A stretch of 64,000 nucleotides of DNA from an uncultured Actinomycetes bacterium (GTDB lineage Bacteria > Actinomycetota > Acidimicrobiia > Acidimicrobiales > RAAP-2), in assembly GCA_903825305.1 (NCBI GenBank), contig CAIKAC010000002.1, positions 113,251-177,250 on the forward strand, written 5' to 3'. Positions 52,836 through 62,052 of the stretch are shown in pieces (positions within the stretch are counted from its first letter, which is position 1; each line of letters opens with the position of its first letter). The translations under genes were made by a program, and so were the position numbers. The notes below the pieces were generated by a model. It was not told the DNA's origin. It was given only the letters and a program-made list of their open reading frames with translations, and did not search any database.

Positions 52836-52873
52836 AAAGAGCCCGGTCTGCGAAACGCAGACCGGGCTCTTTT
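52836..52873 (+). terminator. Rho-independent terminator
   Basis: A 14-bp stem (AGAGCCCGGTCTGCG with CGCAGACCGGGCTCT) closes an AAA loop and is followed by TTTT. It ends the small-protein gene on the plus strand, and with its mirror T/A tract it may also serve the minus-strand nitrobindin-like gene ending at 52892. Confidence 0.93.
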
Positions 52874-52891
52874 ATGCTGAGAAATCAGCAA

Positions 52892-53461
52892 CTATGCGTC
52901 GCGCGACACCAAGGTCAAGGTGTTGCGGTCAGTGTGCATGATGGGCTCTTTGGAGAGGTAGTGCTCGTAGACCGTGGTCTCGTCGTAGCTAAAGCTCTCT
53001 CCATCAACCTTGATCGTCACGTCATAGCTCGTGGTCTTGGCGTTCTCGTCAAGGTACTGGTTCGACAAGATGCCGTAGCTCAGCACACCGAGCTTGGCCG
53101 ACATCGTGAATTCCCCAGCGCTGGCATCGGCGGTGCCACCAGCAATGATGGTTGAGCCGCGCGGGACCATGAAGCAGCGGAACACCTGGTTGTTGGCAGC
53201 GTCCCACAACCAGTAGCCAACTTCCGTGTGGAAGGGGTTGAGGTGCTCTTCGCCCTTGCGCCATGCCGCGGTGCGGTAGTCAAGGCCATAGAGCTCTTGG
53301 CGGCCATTGGCAACAGGGCCAAAGGGCTTGAACGTCGTGCGCTCGAAGTAAGGGGTCTCTCCGACCTTGCCTTCTTCGTTGTGGAAGGAAACGTCAAGTC
53401 CCTTGTCGCCTTCCCAGGTACCGATGAGCCCGGCTAGGGGGCCCCACTCTTCATTCGCCAT
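52892..53461 (-). CDS. Nitrobindin-like haem-binding beta-barrel protein
   Basis: 189 residues. The N-terminal LAGLIGTWEGDKG (14-21 GTWEGDKG) is a variant of the GTWxGxG entry motif of nitrobindin/THAP4-type FABP-like barrels. Late MHTDRNTLTL holds the His proposed to ligate haem. These proteins bind haem and handle NO or peroxynitrite. The barrel strands alternate well (RCFMVPRGSTIIAGG, TTSYDVTIKVDGE). Haem binding has not been shown for this protein. It is single and convergent with the small gene. Confidence 0.85.
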   Translation of the reverse strand: MANEEWGPLAGLIGTWEGDKGLDVSFHNEEGKVGETPYFERTTFKPFGPVANGRQELYGLDYRTAAWRKGEEHLNPFHTEVGYWLWDAANNQVFRCFMVPRGSTIIAGGTADASAGEFTMSAKLGVLSYGILSNQYLDENAKTTSYDVTIKVDGESFSYDETTVYEHYLSKEPIMHTDRNTLTLVSRDA

Positions 53462-53607
53462 GTGGGCGTCTCCTTGTTGATCAGGTTGGCACTAACTCGG
53501 GGCCGCGGCGCGGCCACCCCACGATCCTAGAGGGTGAGTAACAGCCCGTGTCAGAAGACATTCCGGTCACGCGCGGTTACATTGGCGGGAGAGGTAAAGG
53601 GGGGAAT

Positions 53608-55344
53608 ATGCAACGAGGAGCCGCAGGGCCCACGAGTCTGGCAGCCGACCGAGGAGAACTTGACGACGCAGCCCTTAACGCAGCCGTGGCCGAGATCGCC
53701 GAGAAGTCGACGTGGTGGGCCGATATGGCCCCTGGCGCCAGAGCTGATCTCCTCGAAGCCACGATTCGCTCAACGTTGGCCCAAGCTCCCGCATGGCTCG
53801 AAGCCGCGTGCGAGGCGAAGGGCTTCGATAGCAAATCGAGCGCAGCCGGAGAAGAACTGTTCTCGGGCATCGGCACCTTTGTTCGCATGGCCAGCACGCT
53901 GATTGATTCGCTGCGAGATCTTGACGCGGGACGCCAACCTCAATTCCCCGGCCCCGTCACAGAATCGCCCGACGGCCGGCTCGTCGTTGGTGTATTTCCC
54001 ACCTCCACGTTTGATCGCTTGCTCTATGCCGGCACCACCGGACAGGTCTGGATTGAATCGGGCGTCACCAGATCACAATTGGAGCGCGATCAAGCACGTG
54101 CCTACAAGGACCGCAAGGCCCATGCCGGGGTCTCGTTGGTATTGGGGGCTGGAAATGTTGCTTCCCTGGGGCCTCGAGATGTGCTCACCAAACTCTTTGT
54201 CGAAGGCCACACGGTGTTGTTGAAGGCCAATCCGGTTAATGACTACCTGGTGCCTCATTGGAATGCCGCCATGGCACCGTTGGTTCAAGCGGGGGTACTT
54301 CGCATTGTTACCGGCGGTGCTGCCGCCGGCGCCTATCTGTGTCGCCACGAACTCATCGACGACATCCATGTCACTGGTTCCGACAAGACCTTTGATGCCA
54401 TTGTCTACGGCACCGGAGAGGAGGGAGCCGCCAACAAGGCCAGCGATTCTCCCATCGTGACGAAGCCGGTCACTGGAGAACTTGGCAGTGTGTCTCCCGT
54501 CATTGTGGTGCCCGGCGTATGGTCCCACGCTGACATCGCGTATCAAGCCGAGCATGTGGCCACGATGCTGGCCAACAATGCGGGCTTTAACTGCCTCACG
54601 CCGCGGGTGCTCATTACCTGGAAACACTGGCCACAGCGCGAAGCGTTTATGACGGCCCTGAGTGACGTGCTTCGCAAGACGCCGGCGCGCCGGGCCTACT
54701 ACCCCGGAGCCCAAGAGCGCTATCGCGCTTTTAAAGAGGCACATCCTGATCTGCTGGAGCTCGGCGGCGCTCAATCGGGGACCTTGCCTTGGGCCATCGT
54801 GACTGATGTCGATGCACGCAGCGTCAACGACATCTGCTTTAACGTTGAAGCATTTTGCTCCCTGACTTCGGAGACTGCTCTTGATGCTGAAAGCGAGGCC
54901 GCTTTTGTCGATGCGGCCGTAGCCTTCGCGAATGATGTGGTCTGGGGATCGTTGTCGGCGACGATTCTGGCTCACCCGACCTCGCTGGCAGACCCCGAGG
55001 TGGGCCCTCGCATTGAGGACGCCATCGCCAAGCTTCGCTATGGCTCGATTGGCGTCAACCTCTGGCACGCCATTTCATTTGCCCTCGGCGTGACGACCTG
55101 GGGCGCATACCCAGGTCATGCACGCAACGACATCCAATCAGGTGTTGGTGTGGTCGGTAATGCCTTCATGCTCGAGCACACGGTCAAATCGGTCGTGCGA
55201 GGACCCTTTCGGGCGAAGCCCAAACCTGCGTGGTTTGTCACCTCTCGAAGCAGTCTGGCGGTCATGACCAGACTCTTGGCATTTGAGGCACAACCCTCGT
55301 GGCGTCGTCTTCCTGGATTGATGATGGCGGCGCTTCGTTCATAA
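53608..55344 (+). CDS. Large aldehyde dehydrogenase / acyl-CoA reductase-like protein
   Basis: 578 residues from the ATG at 53608, preceded by AAAGGGGGGAAT; a GTG at 53548 gives 598. ALDH superfamily: Glu291 in VTGELGSVSP and Cys329 in GFNCLTPRV. The GAGNVASLGPRDVLTKL region is unlike standard ALDHs and the length is greater. The C-terminus extends beyond the usual end with a basic, hydrophobic tail (MLEHTVKSVVRGPF). An NAD(P)-dependent fatty aldehyde or acyl-CoA reduction is possible. MarP follows after 45 bases, but no functional link is evident. Confidence 0.8.
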   Translation: MQRGAAGPTSLAADRGELDDAALNAAVAEIAEKSTWWADMAPGARADLLEATIRSTLAQAPAWLEAACEAKGFDSKSSAAGEELFSGIGTFVRMASTLIDSLRDLDAGRQPQFPGPVTESPDGRLVVGVFPTSTFDRLLYAGTTGQVWIESGVTRSQLERDQARAYKDRKAHAGVSLVLGAGNVASLGPRDVLTKLFVEGHTVLLKANPVNDYLVPHWNAAMAPLVQAGVLRIVTGGAAAGAYLCRHELIDDIHVTGSDKTFDAIVYGTGEEGAANKASDSPIVTKPVTGELGSVSPVIVVPGVWSHADIAYQAEHVATMLANNAGFNCLTPRVLITWKHWPQREAFMTALSDVLRKTPARRAYYPGAQERYRAFKEAHPDLLELGGAQSGTLPWAIVTDVDARSVNDICFNVEAFCSLTSETALDAESEAAFVDAAVAFANDVVWGSLSATILAHPTSLADPEVGPRIEDAIAKLRYGSIGVNLWHAISFALGVTTWGAYPGHARNDIQSGVGVVGNAFMLEHTVKSVVRGPFRAKPKPAWFVTSRSSLAVMTRLLAFEAQPSWRRLPGLMMAALRS

Positions 55345-55389
55345 AGGTTATGCGGTGGAGTTTTGTCGCTCCTCGTCTACTCTTCGAAC

Positions 55390-56565
55390 GTGAGCTGGTT
55401 TGATCTCGTCGTTGCCATTGTGGTGGTTGCAGCCACCGTGCACGGCATTCGACTCGGCGCACTGGTCCAAGTAGGAAGTTTTGTCGGCTTCTTCATTGGC
55501 CTCGGCATCGGGGTCGCTGTCGCACTGGGTTTCGTGCGCCACGTCAACCAAGACCTTGTTCGAACCATTCTGGGCCTCGTGGTGGTCTTTGGTTGTGCTG
55601 GGATCGGTGGGGTTATCGGCCGAATACTTGGAGGATGGGGCGCTACCACGATGAAGCGCCTCCATCTTGGGGCAATCGATGCTGGTGTTGGAGCGGCCAT
55701 TGGTGCACTGGGAGTCTTTTTCTCTCTCTGGTTGATTTCGGGTCTCTTGATTTCGTCGGGAACCCCCTGGCTTAGTGGTCAAGTGCAGAACTCAGCACTG
55801 GTGCGAACCGTCGATCATGTCTTTCCGCCGGTTCCCTCGGCACTCTCTCGAGTTGAAAGCATTGTGGGTGTTGGTAATTTCCCGTCGGTGTTCGCCGATC
55901 TGATCGCGCCGAGCACGACACCCGTTGCGGTGGCGAGCTCTGAACAAGCAGCACGCCTGAGTCGCGGAGCACTTGGTTCAACGATCAAAGTCCTCGCAGC
56001 GGCCTGTGGTGGCGCCCAAGAGGGGACGGCATATGTGGTCGCGCCTGGCGTAGTGGCCACCAATGCCCACGTGGTGGCCGGCATGACCCAGCCTGCAGTC
56101 GTGGTCAATGGTCGCAGTTACCCGGCCACCGCCGTCTACGACAACCCCGAGATAGATCTCGCCCTCTTGAGAACCGACGCCCCCTTAGGGCCGGCGCTGA
56201 GCTTGAGCACCACCACACCCTCATCGGGAACACCAGCCGCCATCGTGGGCTTCCCTGAAAACGGGGCGCAAACGGTGACACCAGCGGCGGTTTCTCAACA
56301 GGTGCTCGCTGTTGGTCGAGACATCTATGGCGCCAATCTCGTCACACGAGATGTGTTGGCGCTGACCGCAGCAATCGCGCCGGGAGACTCGGGAAGTCCG
56401 CTTATGGGCGCCAACAACCAAGTGCTTGGCATGGTGTTTTCTCGCTCGAGCGTTACCGCAAGCCTCTCTTACGCGCTGAGCGCATCAACAATTGAGGGAC
56501 CCATCGCTCGCGCGGCCACCTTGCACACTCCTGTTTCGACCGGAGCGTGTGTCAGCGGGGCTTAA
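55390..56565 (+). CDS. MarP-like membrane serine protease (CvpA domain plus trypsin-like)
   Basis: 391 residues from the GTG at 55390. The first 140 residues contain four membrane helices of the CvpA/colicin V type (WFDLVVAIVVVAATVHGIRLG). Then a trypsin-like protease domain outside the membrane: His227 in TNAHVVAGM, Asp256 in EIDLALLRTD and Ser334 in APGDSGSPL. This layout matches MarP of mycobacteria, which resists acid and oxidative stress by cleaving a cell-wall hydrolase. It is next to the minus-strand GABA transaminase, tail-to-tail. Confidence 0.92.
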   Translation: MSWFDLVVAIVVVAATVHGIRLGALVQVGSFVGFFIGLGIGVAVALGFVRHVNQDLVRTILGLVVVFGCAGIGGVIGRILGGWGATTMKRLHLGAIDAGVGAAIGALGVFFSLWLISGLLISSGTPWLSGQVQNSALVRTVDHVFPPVPSALSRVESIVGVGNFPSVFADLIAPSTTPVAVASSEQAARLSRGALGSTIKVLAAACGGAQEGTAYVVAPGVVATNAHVVAGMTQPAVVVNGRSYPATAVYDNPEIDLALLRTDAPLGPALSLSTTTPSSGTPAAIVGFPENGAQTVTPAAVSQQVLAVGRDIYGANLVTRDVLALTAAIAPGDSGSPLMGANNQVLGMVFSRSSVTASLSYALSASTIEGPIARAATLHTPVSTGACVSGA

Positions 56566-57902
56566 GCGCCGAGCTTGCGAGCGGCAGCTTCGACGACGTC
56601 GAAGCCCTCGTTCAACAAGTCTTCCTCGATGGTCAGCGCTGGCAAGAAGCGCAGCACGTTGCCATAGGTTCCCGTTGACAAGGTCACGACACCTTCGAGG
56701 GCGCACTCAGCCACGATGGCCTTAGCCAAGGCTGCGTCGGGTTCTTTCCCTTCGCCTGGCTTGACGAGCTCGACGGCGATCATGGCGCCACGGCCGCGGA
56801 TGTCACCGACACACTCAAGGTCGGTGCCGAGCTTGGCGAGACGGGTCGTCAAGATCTCTTCAATGACCAGTGCCTTGGCGTTCAAGTTCTCGTCGCGCAT
56901 CACGTTGATAGAGGCCAATGCAGAAGCAGCAGCAACGGGGTTACCGCCATAGGTGCCACCGAGGCCGCCAGGGTGTACGGCATCCATTAGCTCAGCGCGA
57001 CCAGTGACACCAGCGAGCGGCATGCCGGCAGCAATGCCCTTGGCGGTGGTGATGATGTCGGGAGCTATGTCTTCGTATTCGCTAGCAAACCACTTACCCG
57101 TGCGGCAGAAACCACTTTGAACTTCGTCGGCAATAAAGAGCGATCCGTTGGCGGCACACCACTGGGTGATCTGCTTCAAGAAACCTTCAGCTGGGACAAT
57201 GAAACCACCCTCACCCTGAATGGGCTCAATGAGGACAGCGGCCACGTTGGAGGCGCCAACGAGGATCTCGATCTGGCTGATCGCACGAGCTGCAGCCTCG
57301 TCACCTGAGAGGCCGTCACGGTAGGGATACGACATCGCGACGCGGTAAATCTCGGGAGCGAAGGGGCCGAAGTGGTCCTTGTAGGGGTTGTTCTTTGCGG
57401 TCAAAGCCATGGTCAAGTTGGTGCGACCGTGGTAGGCGTTTTCGAAGACCACGATGGCTTGACGGCCTGTGGCGAGGCGAGCGATCTTGACAGCGTTCTC
57501 GAGTGCTTCCGCGCCTGAGTTCACCAACATCGAGTGCTTCTCGAAGCTTCCTGGCGTGAGCTTGTTGAGCTCCTCGCACACGGCCACGTACTCCTCATAG
57601 GGCGTCACCATGGCGCAGGTGTGGGTGAAGTCATAGGCCTGAGCTGCGATGGCTTCGGCGACCTTGGGGTGAGAGTGGCCAACACCGGTTACGGCGATAC
57701 CAGAGCCCAGGTCGATCAACTGATTACCATCAGCGTCGAGAAGAATCGAGCCTTGCGCTCTTTCGATGAACGCGGGGAGTTGAACGCTGACGCCACCGGC
57801 CACCGAGGCGAGGCGTCGAGCGTTGAGCTCAAGCGAACGCGGGCCGGGAATGGCGGTGTTGACGATGCGACGCTGTTCGATGGGGCTACGGGTATCGGCC
57901 AT
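56562..57902 (-). CDS. gabT: 4-aminobutyrate aminotransferase
   Basis: 446 residues. PLP enzyme: Schiff-base Lys288 in TTAKGIAAGMPLAG, Asp259 in IADEVQSGFCRTGKW, and NSGAEALENAVKIAR. QGEGGFIVP also matches GabT. It moves the amino group of GABA to 2-oxoglutarate to give succinate semialdehyde. It lies about 30 kb from the polyamine genes at 17843-26816, which would supply GABA. The tRNA-Ser(CGA) gene with its terminator is just upstream. Confidence 0.94.
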   Translation of the reverse strand: MADTRSPIEQRRIVNTAIPGPRSLELNARRLASVAGGVSVQLPAFIERAQGSILLDADGNQLIDLGSGIAVTGVGHSHPKVAEAIAAQAYDFTHTCAMVTPYEEYVAVCEELNKLTPGSFEKHSMLVNSGAEALENAVKIARLATGRQAIVVFENAYHGRTNLTMALTAKNNPYKDHFGPFAPEIYRVAMSYPYRDGLSGDEAAARAISQIEILVGASNVAAVLIEPIQGEGGFIVPAEGFLKQITQWCAANGSLFIADEVQSGFCRTGKWFASEYEDIAPDIITTAKGIAAGMPLAGVTGRAELMDAVHPGGLGGTYGGNPVAAASALASINVMRDENLNAKALVIEEILTTRLAKLGTDLECVGDIRGRGAMIAVELVKPGEGKEPDAALAKAIVAECALEGVVTLSTGTYGNVLRFLPALTIEEDLLNEGFDVVEAAARKLGA

Positions 57903-57956
57903 GACTACTCCTCATTGAGTGGTTGAGGATGCCATGCTACCTAGGGATTGGAGTCC

Positions 57957-57992
57957 TGAAAAGAGCGAACCGGGGCCGAGGACCCCGGTTCG
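57957..57992 (-). terminator. Rho-independent terminator after tRNA-Ser(CGA)
   Basis: On the minus strand, the stem CGAACCGGGG/CCCCGGTTCG with a seven-base loop is followed by CTCTTTTC. It lies directly after the tRNA 3' end and before the gabT start. Confidence 0.85.
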
Positions 57993-58000
57993 TTGCTTTG

Positions 58001-58088
58001 TGGCGGAGAGGGTGGGATTTGAACCCACGGTAGCTTGCACTACAACGGTTTTCGAGACCGTCCCATTCGGCCGCTCTGGCACCTCTCC
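58001..58088 (-). tRNA. tRNA-Ser (CGA)
   Basis: Read on the minus strand, GGAGAGG pairs with CCTCTCC. The anticodon stem ACGGT/ACCGT flanks loop CTCGAAA with anticodon CGA (UCG codon). There is a long variable arm, as in class II tRNAs, a GGTTCAAATCC T-arm, and an encoded CCA (complement of 58001-58003). Confidence 0.95.
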
Positions 58089-58186
58089 TTGGCCGCGCAC
58101 TTCACCCTCTCTACAAGATCAGGCGAGATAACGACAGGGATTCAGGGTAGCCGATGGCGAGTGGATGCTCGCCATTGACGAGATCC

Positions 58187-60121
58187 CTAGCCGGGGAGTC
58201 CGCTCGAAACCAGACAACCAGGAGGCGATGCGGCGTGAGCCGGGAAGGCATTGGCCAAGGCGTGGGCGATACGGGTTGATCGCTGGGCATATCCGGCTGA
58301 GGTGAAGTGAATGTCGTCGGTTTGATACCAGTTGTCTTGAACTTCAGCTCGCCAGTTGTAGACGCGCATATTGGGATAGATCCGACACGCGGCAATGAGG
58401 TCTTGGTTCATTTGTTGCATGTTGGCGTCGGCATAGGGCGTGGCAGCACCCGGCAGGGTCTTGAGCGTCATCCACATGGTGGGTTGGCCATTAACCAAGT
58501 GCATTACCGCATTAATTCGAGCAACGAGGCCCATGTGTGATCCAACGGCGACATCGGCCGTGTCGTTGGTACCAAGGGCAAAGATCCAGCAGCCTCGCAC
58601 CCCTTGTTTCAAGAGGGCGCTGATGCGCATCTGAGCGTTGGGCTGGTTGTTCCAGAGTTCATTGATGCTCTGGGCTCCTGAGATTTCGTTATAGAACGCG
58701 GTGACGCCGAGTGCCTTGAGCTGCGCATCGATTCGGTCAGCAGGGTTGGGCAAGTAATCGGGACTAATCAAACCTTCAGAGGTGGAGTCACCGTCATAGG
58801 CCACCGATTTGCAACTGGTTTGCGTGGCGAACTGTTGAGGAATCGTGGTGGTGGGTGTGTTCGGATTCGTGGTCGTCGTGGTTGGGGGAATGACCACTGT
58901 GCTGTGCCGCGAGAGCAAGGCAACGCCACCAATGGCCAGCGCAATGATGACGGCACCCACGGCCAAGACGGCGACGGGTGAACGGTTGGACTTTCGTGAG
59001 TGGCGACCCATATCCATCAAGTGTGCCAGCCCATCACGGAATCCGAGGCGACGGATGGGATCTTCGAGATATGTCCACGACAGCGACGAAACGCCCAGGA
59101 TGACGGCAATGATCACAACATCGCGAATAAAGGGCTGATTGGCAAGAAATGCCTTGGGAAATGCCACGATGATGGGCAGTTGCCAGAGGTAAATGCCATA
59201 CGAGCGTTCTCCCACCCACCGAAGGGGAGCCGCACCCACAATGCGGTTGGCATCTGAGCCTGGGTGCATGACCATGGCGACGAGGAGGGCTGTGGCCAAG
59301 CTCAGCCACAGCAAGCCAGAGTGATAAATCGACAGCGAGTACTGATCAGTGGTGATGATCTGCTGCGCGATGATCACGAGGGCAAAGGCGGCGAGGGCAT
59401 CGAGGAAAATGCGAGCGCCAAGCGTCACTCTGGCCGCTCGTCGGCCTGGTCGCCACAGCATGGCGAGGACAGCGCCAATCAAGAGAGCACCAGCTCGGGT
59501 GTCGGTGCCTTCGTAGGCGCGGGTGTTGTCAAAGCCGGGGTGGCTGTACATCCAGAGCAAAATGAACGAGATGACCGCGAGACCACCGGTGATCCATGCC
59601 ACCTTGCGAAGTCGCCCACGCGTCAGGGCCAGCAAGCCAAAGAGCAAAATCGGCCACACCACGTAGAACTGCTCTTCGACCGAAAGTGACCAGAGGTGGT
59701 CAAAGGGTCCCGCGCCGCCAAAGCGAGCGAAGTAACTCACCCCTTGGTGGATGACCACCCAGTTGTTGACGTAAAAGATGGCACCGGTCGCTTGAATGAA
59801 GCGTTCATGGAGTGCTGAAGGATTGGCGATGGCCGAGACGATGAGGACTACCACCAACACGCTGACGAGTGCTGGCACGAGGCGCCGGGCACGGTGAAGC
59901 CAGAAGTTCTTGAAACCCATGGAGCCGGTCTTGGCGTAGGTGCGCAGCAAGATCGAGGTGATCAGATACCCCGAGAGTGTGAAGAAAATTCCAACACCGA
60001 GCAATCCACCCGATGCGTGGGGCACATTGAGGTGATAGGCGACGACTGCGGCTACGGCGAGTGCACGAATTCCATCAAGGCCTGGTACGTAGGCTGATGG
60101 TCTCCCAACTGGGCGCGGCAA
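58187..60121 (-). CDS. OafA/YrhL-type acyltransferase with SGNH domain
   Basis: 644 residues. The N-terminal 360 residues are an acyltransferase-3 domain: VPGLDGIRALAVAAVVAYHL with the key His, then about ten membrane helices (LWSLSVEEQFYVVWPILL). A Thr/Pro linker follows (about 418-435), then a periplasmic SGNH-hydrolase-like domain with VAYDGDSTSEG and the late DDIHFTSAGYA (Asp, His). Such proteins O-acetylate cell-wall or surface polysaccharides. The gene starts directly below the 168-base gap to the DMFase-like gene. Its start ATG has no strong ribosome site. Confidence 0.93.
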   Translation of the reverse strand: MPRPVGRPSAYVPGLDGIRALAVAAVVAYHLNVPHASGGLLGVGIFFTLSGYLITSILLRTYAKTGSMGFKNFWLHRARRLVPALVSVLVVVLIVSAIANPSALHERFIQATGAIFYVNNWVVIHQGVSYFARFGGAGPFDHLWSLSVEEQFYVVWPILLFGLLALTRGRLRKVAWITGGLAVISFILLWMYSHPGFDNTRAYEGTDTRAGALLIGAVLAMLWRPGRRAARVTLGARIFLDALAAFALVIIAQQIITTDQYSLSIYHSGLLWLSLATALLVAMVMHPGSDANRIVGAAPLRWVGERSYGIYLWQLPIIVAFPKAFLANQPFIRDVVIIAVILGVSSLSWTYLEDPIRRLGFRDGLAHLMDMGRHSRKSNRSPVAVLAVGAVIIALAIGGVALLSRHSTVVIPPTTTTTNPNTPTTTIPQQFATQTSCKSVAYDGDSTSEGLISPDYLPNPADRIDAQLKALGVTAFYNEISGAQSINELWNNQPNAQMRISALLKQGVRGCWIFALGTNDTADVAVGSHMGLVARINAVMHLVNGQPTMWMTLKTLPGAATPYADANMQQMNQDLIAACRIYPNMRVYNWRAEVQDNWYQTDDIHFTSAGYAQRSTRIAHALANAFPAHAASPPGCLVSSGLPG

Positions 60122-60289
60122 TCTGGTTCAACGTCTCCTCGTGCGATTCTGGCGCAGGCGCGATTGTCACCGCGAAGACCTTGCCCCTCAGCCGAATCAC
60201 CACCGCGCCCGCCGGACAATCTAGTTGAGTACTAGAGAAATCCTTGGGCACTCCTGACGAAATTTTCGTTACTCAACCGACGAGACGTG

Positions 60290-61951
60290 TTACGAACCCT
60301 GAGGTTGAATGCGTGCTGCATTGGCAATGACCGGCTCGGTCAATCCGGCTGGCCCACTGCCAAAGACCCGCAAAATGTTTCCGGTGATGGTTTGAACTTT
60401 GTTGTCAGGACACGACGGGTGGGTGGCAATGCACGAGTCCATGGCCCAGATCCAGTTCACGGTCCCGGTATCGATGACGCCAGCGTGACTTGTCGGGTTG
60501 GTGTGGTAGACGAAATCGGAATAGGTCACCCCGTTCCAGTCGCCTTGATTGGTGTAGGCCAACGAGAGGGGTACGGGAGAGTGGCCCACTACATCGCTTT
60601 GGGCACTCCAGCCACCCGAGAGGTCAAGGTGGTCAATGTCTGAGGAAATGACGCCTCCGAGCTTGTCGCCGTTGCGCAATCCCGTACCGCGCATCAACCA
60701 CGACGAGGCGTCGCTCACGACAAAGGGAGCGTTGTTGGCGCCATTCAAGAAGCCGGCATAGATCTCGCCTACGAAAGGAATTTCACTCCAACTCGTCGGT
60801 GGGTTATCGAAGGTGTTGCCCGTGACATCGAGGGGATTGCCGTGGCCATTGAGCGGGTCTTCGGCTGAATTTCGGTAGTCGACTTCAGTGCGCTCGGGGC
60901 CGAGTGGAGAAGATTCCATCCGAACGTGACGCAAAACCGCCGCAGCACCAAAGAAGGCGACGTTGGTGCCCTTGTTGTAGGCAGCTTCGACGCCTTGTCG
61001 TTCTGGTGTCGACCATGTTTCATCGTGGCCAAGCGACAAGATGGCCTTGTGTCCCGACGCAGCGGCCGGGTCCGCATCAAGCGCGGTGTCAGTGACGTAA
61101 GTGACATCGAGGCCATGTTGCTCGGCATATCGAATAAGGGGATATTCGCTGCCAAGGTAGTCACTCGCCCCGTTGCCGGTGTTGTAGGGGCGATCCAGCG
61201 AGACCACTCGGGCGCGGTTGCAAACGGGATAGGTGGGCGTGCACGAGCCGAGGCCTTGATAGAAGTCGTAGCCGCCCCAGTAATTCCAACCTTCCTCGAC
61301 GAAGGTGCGGTTGATGATTTGGTAAGTCGCGTGAGAGCTTGGCTCCCAAATGGTGAGCGGTACATAATCCTCCTCACCTGTCGAGGCAATCAGCTTGAAG
61401 AGATAATCACCTTGGACGAACGAGGGGTCCAAAGTGAGCGAGAACGATGGTTTCCAATTGGCGCAGCTGACTTCGTTAATCCCAGCCGTGTACTGACAAG
61501 CCGCTTGCTTCGTACCTTGGTAGGTCGGTGAAGTCCAAATTTGCCGTGCCCCGAGACCTTGGTAGTACCCCATTCGATAGGCGACCACGGTGAACGTCGG
61601 CGATGGGGTTGTCACGTAAAAGGTGACTTTTTGCCCCGTCGTGGCGTAATCATGATTGGCAAAGCCAGCAATCACATTGGGATGATTCGAGAGCGGGATT
61701 TTCCATGATTGCGTACCTGGCTTCGCATTTTCTTGGACCACCCACCTCGCTTCCGTTCCTACTGGGCCTGGAAAGGTCGCTGCTGTTGGCAGTTGGGTGG
61801 TCGAGGTGGTCGGTGATGCCGTCGAGAGTGAACTCTTGTGATTCAGCACCACTACGACGGCCACAGCAAGGAGCGCGATGACGCATAGCGCCGCAATACT
61901 TCTTTTTAGGTAAGCATTTTCAGCTGTAGGTGCACGGTGGCGACCGGCCAT
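60290..61951 (-). CDS. Membrane-anchored protein with DMFase large-subunit-like domain
   Basis: 553 residues. One N-terminal membrane anchor (IAALCVIALLAVAVVVVLNH, about 19-38) and a Thr/Ser-rich spacer precede a large exported domain. The domain has YRMGYYQGLGAR, DYVPLTIWEP, LDRPYNTGNGASDYLGSEYPLI and ILSLGHDETWSTPERQGVE, a pattern I associate with the C-terminal part of N,N-dimethylformamidase large subunit and related secreted proteins. It lies outside the membrane, so soluble DMFase activity is not implied. Function is unknown. Upstream is a separate promoter region facing the desaturase. Confidence 0.78.
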   Translation of the reverse strand: MAGRHRAPTAENAYLKRSIAALCVIALLAVAVVVVLNHKSSLSTASPTTSTTQLPTAATFPGPVGTEARWVVQENAKPGTQSWKIPLSNHPNVIAGFANHDYATTGQKVTFYVTTPSPTFTVVAYRMGYYQGLGARQIWTSPTYQGTKQAACQYTAGINEVSCANWKPSFSLTLDPSFVQGDYLFKLIASTGEEDYVPLTIWEPSSHATYQIINRTFVEEGWNYWGGYDFYQGLGSCTPTYPVCNRARVVSLDRPYNTGNGASDYLGSEYPLIRYAEQHGLDVTYVTDTALDADPAAASGHKAILSLGHDETWSTPERQGVEAAYNKGTNVAFFGAAAVLRHVRMESSPLGPERTEVDYRNSAEDPLNGHGNPLDVTGNTFDNPPTSWSEIPFVGEIYAGFLNGANNAPFVVSDASSWLMRGTGLRNGDKLGGVISSDIDHLDLSGGWSAQSDVVGHSPVPLSLAYTNQGDWNGVTYSDFVYHTNPTSHAGVIDTGTVNWIWAMDSCIATHPSCPDNKVQTITGNILRVFGSGPAGLTEPVIANAARIQPQGS

Positions 61952-62052
61952 TGCTTCTCCTTTAGAGGGTCTCTTGCGGCATCAATACGCCACATGGAGA
62001 GTAGCCTTAGAGGCATGCGAGGGGTTCTCGCCTGACGAAGATTGGATCGCCG

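Noticed and set aside
54073..55068. 331-codon minus-strand ORF inside the large ALDH gene
   Set aside because: The plus-strand frame has ALDH motifs; the minus frame has none.
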